Source: Candidatus Sericytochromatia bacterium S15B-MN24 CBMW_12
GTDB taxonomy: Bacteria; Cyanobacteriota; Sericytochromatia; S15B-MN24; UBA4093
Direction of reading: 5' to 3'
Assembly: GCA_002083825.1 (NCBI GenBank)
Contig: DAZV01000019.1
Coordinates: 1-64,000 of the forward strand
Length of the DNA stretch: 64,000 bases
Shown here in pieces: positions 15,801 through 22,518 of this stretch (positions are counted from its first letter, which is position 1; every line of letters begins with the position of its first letter). The notes under the pieces are model-generated. The model was not told the DNA's origin. It ran no database searches and saw nothing but the letters and a program-made list of their open reading frames with translations. Position numbers and translations under genes: made by a program.

Positions 15801-18114
15801 TGGCGTGGGAGTTCCCGGAGGCTTCGGCCACCTCCAGGGCGCGCGTCAGCGAAGTCGAGGCGTCTTCGTACTTGCCCTGGCTCTGGAGCGCCTTGCCGAG
15901 GCTCACCAGGATGCTGGCGAGCGCGGCGGGCTTGCCGAGCGACTCGGCGAGGGAGACGGCTTCCAGGTAGGATTCGGAAGCTGCGGCAGACTCGCCGAGC
16001 ATGCGTTTGGCGTCTCCTCGGACGGATAGCATGTCGAGGCGGGTCTGCGCATGTTCGACGGAAAGCAAGGCGAGGCCACCTTCGAGGAAGGTGCATGCGG
16101 CTTCGTTGGCGTAGAGGGCGTAGTTGCGAAGTCCCGCTTCCAGGCAGAAGGGGATGGCGCGCTCGGGTTCGTCGGAGCGCAGGGCGTGGGTGGCGAGTTG
16201 GTTCAGGAGGTCGAGGTTCTCCGGGGACTTGGCATAGGCGGCCTGGAGGGCGTCGGCGAGCCGGGAATGCCAGACGCGCATGCTCTCGGGGGTCATCTCC
16301 GCCAGCAGGAGGGTCGCCAGGACGCGCTGGGTGAAGTCGAACGCGGCCTGTCCCTGGAGGATGCCGGCTTGCTGTAGCTCGTCGACGGCCTGGAAGAGAG
16401 GTTCGTCGTGGGGGATGCCGGGGATGCGTTCGAGCAGGGCGAGGCTGGTGGGTCTGCCGAGCATGGCGATCGCCTCGGCGATGCCATGCGCTTCCGGGCT
16501 GAGCGCGGCGAGTTTTTGGCCGAGCAGTTCCTGCCAGTCGCGGGGCAGCGATTCCTCGGGAATCTGCTCGGGCAGTACCCAGCGTCCGCGCTCGGCGGGA
16601 ATGATGCCCGAGTCCACGAGGTGCTGGAGCAGGCTGGAGATGGATCGCGGGTTGCCTCCGGCCGCCTCGAAGACGGCCGTCGAGAAGGTCTCGGGAACTT
16701 GGGAGTGGCCGATCATGGCCTCGATCAGCGCGTGGACCTCGGGGGGGGCGAGACTTTCGAGCGACAGGATCTTTTCATGGTCGAGGCCCGTGACGTCGGG
16801 GGGCCGGGTGGTGAGGAGCATGAGGTCGATTTCAGAGGTCATGCGGGCGAGCTGGTCGAGGACCTCGCGGCTGGAGGCGTCGAGGGTGGCGATGTCCTCG
16901 ACGGTGAGAATGAGGCCCTTGGCGACGGCGACGGCGCGGACGAGGTCGGCGATTGCCGCGTGCAGTCGGCTCTTCTCCTGCGGGGGTTCCATGGCGACCT
17001 CGGGATCCCCGGGCAGGGCGAGCTCGGGCAGCAGGCGCACCAGGCTTGTTCGGACGGTCTGTAGTACCTCTGGGGCATGGGCGTTCGCCAAGGGGACGAG
17101 TTGGCGCAGAAGTTCGCCGATGGGCCCGTAGGGAGCGCAAGTCTGCGGAGGGCATGCGGCCAGGATGAAGGGATGGTCGCCGAGCTGAGCGCGGAACCGC
17201 AACTCGGTCACCAGGCGGCTTTTTCCCAGTCCGGGAAGCGCGACCAGGGCCCACGTGCCGTTTGATAGCGCGCTTTCGTCGAATTGCCGGAGGATGTCAT
17301 CTCTTCCGACCACCGGAGCACTGAAGAGATAGGCGGGACCTTGGTCGCCTTCCTCGCCGAGCGCCAGCAAGAGTTCGGCGGCGTTGGCCGGTCGGAAGAA
17401 GGGATCCTTTGCGAGAAGCTGGGGCAGCAGTACCCTCAGGTCTTCGGGGAGCTCGTCGTCGAGGGCCGGCGGCTCCTGGCCGAGGTGGGCACGGAGCATC
17501 TCGGCGGGGGAATCCGCCTGGAAAGGCAGCACGCCGCTGGCTAACTGGAAGAGCATGATGCCGAGGGAGTAGAGATCGCTGCGTGCGTCGACCATGCCGC
17601 CCTTGGCCACCTCGGGAGCCAGGTAGGCGAGGGAGCCGCGAATGGGGCCGCCGATCCGGCCGGTGCGTTCCATGAGGCCGAAGTCCATGAGCTTGACGCG
17701 GCCATCCGGCATCAGGCGGATGTTCTCGGGTTTGATGTCGCAGTGAACGTAGCCTTGCGCGTGGATGTAGCCGAGGGCGCGCGCGGTCTGGATGGCGACG
17801 TCGCGGACCTTCGCGGGGGAAAGGGGTAGCGCGTCGTCGAGCGCGGACCCGTCGACGACCTCCATCGTGAGGAAGGGAGAGCCGTCCTCGACCCGCCCGT
17901 AATCGTAGGCCTCCACGAGGTTGGGGTGGCGCAGGCGGGTCATCAGCCAGAACTCGTGCTTGAGGTGCTCGAAGCGCTCCGGCGACAGCGGATCGCTGGC
18001 GACCTTGAGCGCGACCTTTCGATCGACAGCCCTGTCCTGGGCCAGATAGACACGCCCCATCCCGCCTTCTCCGAGCAGGCTGAGCACGTCGTAGCGATTG
18101 GCGATTTGGCTCAT
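12880..18114 (-). CDS. Ser/Thr kinase-ATPase-TPR-GAF-GAF-diguanylate cyclase
   Basis: This 1744-residue cytoplasmic protein starts with a Hanks-type kinase (about 1-265) with a glycine loop GEGGMGRVY, Lys37, catalytic Asp126 in HCDIKPEN (Cys replaces the usual Arg, a non-RD kinase), Asp144 in DFG and APE. A STAND-like AAA ATPase follows (about 270-640) with PGLGKS around Lys298; the first P-loop Gly is Ala. Then come some 400 residues of TPR-like helices, two GAF domains (roughly 1170-1510), and a GGDEF domain with an intact GGEEF (1656-1660) and the inhibitory RxxD site RLSD (1647-1650). It resembles cyanobacterial HstK proteins with the histidine kinase replaced by a c-di-GMP synthase. It follows mlaD by 19 bases in the same operon. 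Confidence 0.93.
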   Translation of the reverse strand: MSQIANRYDVLSLLGEGGMGRVYLAQDRAVDRKVALKVASDPLSPERFEHLKHEFWLMTRLRHPNLVEAYDYGRVEDGSPFLTMEVVDGSALDDALPLSPAKVRDVAIQTARALGYIHAQGYVHCDIKPENIRLMPDGRVKLMDFGLMERTGRIGGPIRGSLAYLAPEVAKGGMVDARSDLYSLGIMLFQLASGVLPFQADSPAEMLRAHLGQEPPALDDELPEDLRVLLPQLLAKDPFFRPANAAELLLALGEEGDQGPAYLFSAPVVGRDDILRQFDESALSNGTWALVALPGLGKSRLVTELRFRAQLGDHPFILAACPPQTCAPYGPIGELLRQLVPLANAHAPEVLQTVRTSLVRLLPELALPGDPEVAMEPPQEKSRLHAAIADLVRAVAVAKGLILTVEDIATLDASSREVLDQLARMTSEIDLMLLTTRPPDVTGLDHEKILSLESLAPPEVHALIEAMIGHSQVPETFSTAVFEAAGGNPRSISSLLQHLVDSGIIPAERGRWVLPEQIPEESLPRDWQELLGQKLAALSPEAHGIAEAIAMLGRPTSLALLERIPGIPHDEPLFQAVDELQQAGILQGQAAFDFTQRVLATLLLAEMTPESMRVWHSRLADALQAAYAKSPENLDLLNQLATHALRSDEPERAIPFCLEAGLRNYALYANEAACTFLEGGLALLSVEHAQTRLDMLSVRGDAKRMLGESAAASESYLEAVSLAESLGKPAALASILVSLGKALQSQGKYEDASTSLTRALEVAEASGNSHAKIRALMTLGRIHYFTGNAAMTAPMLEEAASLARDQQETLMLSESLSFLGFLYTSNGTGKTEAGLALLKEALAIKESFNDLMGLNEANMMLGNAFLALGRYQEAYQAFEETRRLNTLINQRDELVFSQLNLAATALELGEFRDAEAVAKLALAGSRELGSRMAEGMALAMEGMAAMHLGRLGEALIRVDEGLAIALDTRNRYLEMTLNVYRAELLMTLGANQDALDLARLTLEDAEATGHQDIASTMRPVLAMLLLVNDEREEARSLLNLALGQANEAEARGLVAKLLFVQAGLLALSKDAMASQRMAFDSLHHAEEVGAGSLIGRIHLFLGELHLRNDRRSLSTEHLRKAIHLAEEMGEDDLNGRALMLLADVDTLRGDDHRRIAQSICDRLAQTLPEERRDDFHKTWKHSYLPEDVGPSQNAASLETHLERIQDDLGALARHARAKQDQLDEAQHSNRTLSQLIDFSLKVSQIHDVALVLEMAIDLIIEIVGGKRGFLLRLQGNDLLPVQIRNFPAGGHAEDWRISRSIADEVFRTEQPLCLRDTRSETRFTPKADAVAGCTVLAAPLKIRNRVVGSIYVDRPATEAPFNEQALDVVMSLAAVTANAIENASLHSEWEDKSRKLEMLNGLARTITTTLVMEEVLGLVLQSTLDLTHAERGYILLWENEQLVCRSALNHLGAALNLEDDPISRSICQRVLDSADPLCVDDALSDQEFQMQASVMALNLRTVMCVPLLSKQNVLGVLYVDSQAIVNHFTERDLGMLESIAHHAAIAIENAHLYSQLTQRANELEHLVELYEEANLRASVDPLTGLHNRRFFQDQLTRDFAQARRHHRYLAVIMLDIDHFKSFNDTFGHMLGDEVIISVSRVLEAAVRLSDVAARWGGEEFIVALPDTDLQGALTVAERIRESVAEIQLTDPEGNPLRQITVSLGVSLLRPEDGRIAELIERADRALYVSKASGRNQVQVLADER

Positions 18115-18133
18115 AGCTTCTCTCCGGCCAGGC

Positions 18134-19447
18134 TCAATGAAGCGGGCGCCATTGCAGCCCCAGTCTGAGCGAATCTTCTCCGGTGTTCAATCCCCGGATC
18201 CACTGACTCGTCAGGCCGTACTTGTCCCCTAGCCAATCAGGGTACCACATGCCGCCCAGCCTGAGGTTGGGATCCAGCGGGTTGTAGATCTCTCCCTGGA
18301 GGATGAACGAGTGACCTGCCTCCCAATCGAGGCCGGCGCCGAGCTTGGAGCGGACCATGCCCAGGTGGAAGCCGATATCGGGGGTGAAGAAGCCGGGTTT
18401 ACCCCACGTAAGGTTCCAGAGGTTGCGTTCCCCGATTTCCTCGACGCCGAGCATGAACTCGTCGCCGCTCGTTCTCACGGCGAAATTGAAGTTGCCGTTG
18501 AGGTAGGCGGTGGGGTGGGTGGAATCCTGGACCAGGGCCGCATCGAAGCGGGGGCTGAGCTTGGGGGGGGTGGCGCTGCCGCCGACGGAGTTCAGCATGT
18601 TGCGCGAGCTGGAGACGATTTCCTTGAGGTCCTGCTGCAGCTTGGGGTCCGAGATGACGTTCTCGGCCTGGTAGGCGATGTGGTTGACGCGTTCGGTGAC
18701 GAGCCGGATATTGGAGACGACGGCTTCGGAGTCCTCGATCAACTGGCCGTTGTTGACGACCGCCAGATAGGTCTGGCGCAGCCCGCGGGACATGGCCTTG
18801 AGGTCTTCGACCATGACGGCGAGATCCTCGCCCTGGATGGCGCCGGTGATCTGGCGGGCGTCATGGATCAGCAGGGCGGTCTCGACGGCCACCTGGTCGG
18901 TGTTCTTGACCAGGCCGCGCAGCTCGGCGAAGGCGCTCTCGAAGTTCTTCATGCCGGTTCGCAGGGCGCCGGTGGTCTCGGGGGACTCGGCGAGCTTGCG
19001 CAGGGAGGCCAGCGCGAGGTTCGCCTGGTCGAGGGCGTTCTCGAGGCGGGGCGGGTCCTGCCCGATCACCGTGGCGTTCGCTTCGAGGTACTCGCTCGCC
19101 ACGGGATCGAGCGGCGGTAGGATCTCGAGGGTTTTCTCGCCGACCAGTCCCGAGGACAGGATCTTGAAGCGGGCTTCTTTGAGGATGCGGACTTCGGGGT
19201 TCGCGATCTCGAAGTCCACGACGACGCTGCGGTCCTCGGTACGGAGGGCGAGGACGCGTCCGACCTTGACCCCCATCAGGTAGACGGTGGCTCCGGGCGC
19301 CAGGCCGTTCACGTCGCCGAAGACGGCTTTCATGCGGTAGCCCTGGGGCTTGAACTCGAACTGGGTCAGCCAGCTCATCCCGAAGGCCATCAAGACCACC
19401 GAAACGAGCGTAACCGCGCCGACTCGCGCTGCGGGTGTCAGCTTCAA
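18134..19447 (-). CDS. mlaD: MlaD-type MCE protein with long C-terminal region
   Basis: MlaD proteins bind phospholipids in the periplasm as part of the Mla transporter. The 437-residue product has one N-terminal membrane helix (about 8-30), a single MCE domain (about 38-118, VFGDVNGLAPGATVYLMGVKVGRV), a long helical stretch (about 140-290), and a beta-rich C-terminus with alternating aromatic strands (LNGNFNFAVRT, IGFHLGMVRSKLGAGLDWEAG, LRLGLQWRP). E. coli MlaD is only about 180 residues and lacks the last two parts. MlaD proteins with a C-terminal outer-membrane barrel are known from diderm Firmicutes such as Veillonella. The TTG start at 19447 has GGGAGGA upstream and overlaps the mlaF stop. 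Confidence 0.88.
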   Translation of the reverse strand: MKLTPAARVGAVTLVSVVLMAFGMSWLTQFEFKPQGYRMKAVFGDVNGLAPGATVYLMGVKVGRVLALRTEDRSVVVDFEIANPEVRILKEARFKILSSGLVGEKTLEILPPLDPVASEYLEANATVIGQDPPRLENALDQANLALASLRKLAESPETTGALRTGMKNFESAFAELRGLVKNTDQVAVETALLIHDARQITGAIQGEDLAVMVEDLKAMSRGLRQTYLAVVNNGQLIEDSEAVVSNIRLVTERVNHIAYQAENVISDPKLQQDLKEIVSSSRNMLNSVGGSATPPKLSPRFDAALVQDSTHPTAYLNGNFNFAVRTSGDEFMLGVEEIGERNLWNLTWGKPGFFTPDIGFHLGMVRSKLGAGLDWEAGHSFILQGEIYNPLDPNLRLGGMWYPDWLGDKYGLTSQWIRGLNTGEDSLRLGLQWRPLH

Positions 19448-20223
19448 CGTTCATCCTCCCTTTGAGCTCTTGGGGCATTGGCCGCATCGTAATGGGGTTC
19501 GCCGCGCAGAAACCCCGAGACCATGGGTTCCGGGCTCTCCTTCATCTCCTCGGGCGTTCCGGACTCGAGCACCCGTCCCTGGTGCAGCATGGTGATCCGA
19601 TCGGCCGTTCGAAAGATGGTCGACAACTGGTGGGTGACGACCACCGAGGCGGCCCCGGATTCCTTGGAGACCCTGACTATCAGGTCCTCGATGATCGTGC
19701 TGGTGGCGGGGTCCAGGCCGGTGGTGGGTTCGTCGTAGAGAATGAGGGAGGGGTTTCGGACGATGGCTCGGGCGATCGCCACCCGCTTCTGCATCCCCCC
19801 GGATAGCTCGGTCGGGTAAAGGTTCTCGGTTCCCGCGAGACCCACGACCGCCAGTTTCTCACTGACGAGTCTCGCCATGTCCTCGGCGGGCATGCGGGTA
19901 TGCTCCCGGAGGACGAAGGAGACGTTCTCGCCGACCGTCATCGAGTCGAAGAGGGCGCCCGACTGGAAGACCATGCCCATCGATTCGCGCATGCGTTGCC
20001 ATTCGAGCGAGTTGAAGCGGGTGACGTCTTGCTCTCCCACGAAGATGGCTCCGTCGTCCGGCGGGATGAGGCCGAGGAGCAGGCGCAGGACGGTGGATTT
20101 TCCGCAGCCCGAGGGGCCGATGATCACGGAGATCTTCCCGGGGGGAAAATCCATCGACACGCCCTTCAGGACCTGCTTGGGGCCGAAGGCCTTGGAGATT
20201 CGGTCCAGGGTCACGTTTTTCAC
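19444..20223 (-). CDS. mlaF: Mla-type ABC transporter ATP-binding protein
   Basis: MlaF is the cytoplasmic ATPase of the phospholipid transporter. The 259-residue product has Walker A GPSGCGKSTVLRLLLG, a Q-loop (MVFQSGALFDSMTVGENV, where the SGALFDS pattern is typical of MlaF), signature LSGGMQKRVAIARA, Walker B LILYDEPTTGLDP, and the H-loop VVVTHQL. GTG 20223 is chosen as start: it follows GGGAGGT, and its first bases overlap the stop codon of mlaE in a GTGA junction. It likewise touches mlaD at its 3-prime end, so the three genes are translationally coupled. Confidence 0.94.
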   Translation of the reverse strand: MKNVTLDRISKAFGPKQVLKGVSMDFPPGKISVIIGPSGCGKSTVLRLLLGLIPPDDGAIFVGEQDVTRFNSLEWQRMRESMGMVFQSGALFDSMTVGENVSFVLREHTRMPAEDMARLVSEKLAVVGLAGTENLYPTELSGGMQKRVAIARAIVRNPSLILYDEPTTGLDPATSTIIEDLIVRVSKESGAASVVVTHQLSTIFRTADRITMLHQGRVLESGTPEEMKESPEPMVSGFLRGEPHYDAANAPRAQREDER

Positions 20224-21077
20224 GTGCCACCTCCCGGGAAGAGCCAGGCGGAGAGGAAGTAGTTCAGGGCGAAGATGGTGAGCAGCGAGTAGACGACGGC
20301 ATTCGTCGTCGCCTTGCCCACTCCCTGGGCGCCGTTGCTGGTGTTGAGGCCCTGGTGGCAGCCGATGACTCCCACGACGGCTCCGAAGATCATGGCCTTG
20401 ATGAGCCCCTTGGTGATGTCGTCGGGACCGAGCAGTTGCTGGAGGGAGGTGAGGTAGGTCTGGGAGCTGATTCCCTTGACGCCGACGGCGATGCCGAGGC
20501 CGCCGGCGATCCCCACGAAGTCGGCGAGAAAGGCCAGCAAGGGGAGCATCAGGATGCAAGCGATCACGCGGGGGACGACCAGGAAGCGGATGGGATCGGC
20601 GGCCATGGCGACGAGGGCGTCAATCTGCTCGGTGACCTTCATGGTGCCGAGTTCGGCGGCGATGGCGGCGCCGACGCGGCCGGCGACGACGACGCCCGTG
20701 AGGGTGGGGCCGAGCTCGCGGACCAGGGCGATCGCCGAGACCCCGCCAATGACGGAGGTGGCTCCGAAGCGGATGAACTCGTTGGCGATTTGCAGCGTGA
20801 AGACCATTCCCACCGAGAGCCCGGTCAGGATGGCGATGGGGAGGGAGCCGACCCCGACGAAGGCCATCTGGACGAAGGCGTTACGCCAGTGGATGCGTCC
20901 GCTCAGGACCTGCCGAAGGACCTCGCCGGCCAGCATGACGACGGACCCCAGGGCCTCCAAGACCCCGAGGGTTTGTTTTCCGACACGGTCGAGAGCCGTG
21001 GAAAGCAAATCGAGAAACCTTTCCTGCGTGGAACGGCCAGAACGTTTCGCCGCCTGAGCAGCGACCCTCCCTTGCAT
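20220..21077 (-). CDS. mlaE: Mla-type ABC transporter permease
   Basis: MlaE is the inner-membrane permease of the phospholipid transporter. The 285-residue product has the MlaE/YrbE signature (GSLPIAILTGLSVGMVFTLQ, LVRELGPTLTGVVVAGRVGAAIAAELGTMKVTEQIDAL) and five or six hydrophobic segments. It is first in the minus-strand operon. A TACAAT box (complement of 21130-21135) could be its -10. The start is uncertain: ATG 21077 has no Shine-Dalgarno, and a TTG at 21008 with AGGAAAGG nine bases upstream would remove 23 residues of the non-conserved N-terminus. No mlaA, mlaB or mlaC gene is in the window. Confidence 0.93.
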   Translation of the reverse strand: MQGRVAAQAAKRSGRSTQERFLDLLSTALDRVGKQTLGVLEALGSVVMLAGEVLRQVLSGRIHWRNAFVQMAFVGVGSLPIAILTGLSVGMVFTLQIANEFIRFGATSVIGGVSAIALVRELGPTLTGVVVAGRVGAAIAAELGTMKVTEQIDALVAMAADPIRFLVVPRVIACILMLPLLAFLADFVGIAGGLGIAVGVKGISSQTYLTSLQQLLGPDDITKGLIKAMIFGAVVGVIGCHQGLNTSNGAQGVGKATTNAVVYSLLTIFALNYFLSAWLFPGGGT

Positions 21078-21176
21078 ACCATGAGTTGCGCCGGGGAACG
21101 GAATGCCGCACCGTTACTGTTCAGAACGAATTGTACCACGGTGAAGCGCCGGACACTCCTGAGCGAACCAAGGCGC

Positions 21177-22313
21177 TCAAGCTCTTGCCGCCAGGACCAG
21201 GTCATGAAAGGCTTCGGGGACGTAGCTCATGTGGCTTTCGGGGAAGGTTCCGGCGAGGATCGACGCCCGCATGCTCTCCATCAGGCGGATCAGGTAGCGG
21301 ATGTTATGCAGGCTGATCAGAGTGTTGGCGAGCAATTCTTCGGCGCGGAAGAGGTGGCAGAGGTAGCGCCGGCTGAAACCGCTCTTGCAGGTATAGCAGT
21401 CGCAGTCTTCCTGGAGGGGGGACGGATCCTCGCGGAAGCGGAGGTTCTTGATGTTGAGCCGCCCGTCGGGGTGGAAGAAGGCGCCGTGGCGCGCGAGGCG
21501 GGTGGGAAGGACGCAGTCGAACATATCGACTCCGAGGGCGACTCCGACGACGAGGTCGTCGGGCATGCCGACGCCCATGAGGTAGCGGGGTTTGCCCTCG
21601 GGCAGGAGGGGGGTGGTGGCGGCGAGCGTGGGGTACATCTTGTCCTTGGGTTCGCCCACGGAGAGTCCGCCGACGGCGTAGCCGGGGAAGTCCAGGGGGA
21701 CCAGGGCGGCCGCGCTGCGCGCGCGCAGGTCGGGGTAGACGTTGCCCTGGACGATGCCGAAGAGGGCTTGCTCTTCCGGGCGCGCATGCGCGGCCAAACA
21801 GCGCTCCGCCCAGCGGGTGGTGCGGTCCACTGCGGCGAGGGCGTCCTCATGCGAGCTCATTCCGGGCACGCACTCGTCGAACGCCATCATGATGTCGGCG
21901 CCCAGGGCGTTCTGAATGGCCATCGAGACTTCGGGGGAGATGAAGTGGCTGCTGCCGTCGATGGGGTTGCGGAACTTGACGCCTGCCTCGGTGATCTTGC
22001 GCAATTCCGAAAGGCTGAAGACCTGGAATCCGCCGGAGTCGGTGAGCATGGAGCCCTTCCAGTTGCTGAACTGGTGGAGGCCTCCTGCTCGTGCGATGAG
22101 CTCGTGTCCGGGGCGCAGGTAGAGGTGGTAGGCGTTGCCGAGGATGATGCTGGCACCTTCGGCTGCGACCTGATCGGGTGTGCAGGCCTTGACGGTGGCC
22201 TGGGTCCCGACGGGCATGAAGACGGGGGTCTGGACCGTGCCGTGGGGGGTCGTGAGCGTGCCGGCGCGGGCGCGTCCGGACTTGGCTTGGAGTTCATAGG
22301 TGATGGCGGGCAT
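21177..22313 (-). CDS. tgt: Queuine tRNA-ribosyltransferase (TGT)
   Basis: TGT exchanges guanine-34 of certain tRNAs for the queuosine precursor. The 378-residue product has the family length. Visible motifs are [39 protein letters not shown] (the first catalytic Asp), [31 protein letters not shown] (nucleophile Asp), and the zinc site CDCYTC...H near the C-terminus. It is on the same strand as the glycosyltransferase gene, but a repeat-filled gap of 205 bases separates them. No queuosine synthesis genes are nearby. Confidence 0.96.
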   Translation of the reverse strand: MPAITYELQAKSGRARAGTLTTPHGTVQTPVFMPVGTQATVKACTPDQVAAEGASIILGNAYHLYLRPGHELIARAGGLHQFSNWKGSMLTDSGGFQVFSLSELRKITEAGVKFRNPIDGSSHFISPEVSMAIQNALGADIMMAFDECVPGMSSHEDALAAVDRTTRWAERCLAAHARPEEQALFGIVQGNVYPDLRARSAAALVPLDFPGYAVGGLSVGEPKDKMYPTLAATTPLLPEGKPRYLMGVGMPDDLVVGVALGVDMFDCVLPTRLARHGAFFHPDGRLNIKNLRFREDPSPLQEDCDCYTCKSGFSRRYLCHLFRAEELLANTLISLHNIRYLIRLMESMRASILAGTFPESHMSYVPEAFHDLVLAARA

Positions 22314-22350
22314 GTGGATTTGCTCCCAGGTTTATGGTCGTTCGGGGTAA

Positions 22351-22513
22351 GCGCCTGCGGCTAAAGGCTATAAAATGCGGCTAAAGGCTATGAACGGCGA
22401 AGCCATGGCCCCTAATCTTCCGCTAACATGTCCCCCCTCGATGGGGGGACCACAGGGGGGTGGGCGCCTGCGGCTAAAGAGCTATGAACGGCGAAGCCAT
22501 GGCGTTCCTTATG
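22351..22513 (+). repeat. Long intergenic repeat, copy B
   Basis: The segment matches copy A (12209-12373) in order and orientation: GCGCCTGCGGCTAAA, ATGCGGCTAAAGGC, GAACGGCGAAGCCATGGC, then GTCCCCCC-TCGA-GGGGGGAC and another GAACGGCGAAGCCATGGC. About 70 bases in the middle differ at only two or three positions between the copies. It fills the gap between tgt and the glycosyltransferase gene. Confidence 0.85.
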
Positions 22514-22518
22514 ATCCC

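Noticed and set aside
20355..22364. Plus-strand frame of 669 residues across mlaE and tgt
   Set aside because: It overlaps two certain minus-strand genes and the gap between them, and has no family features.
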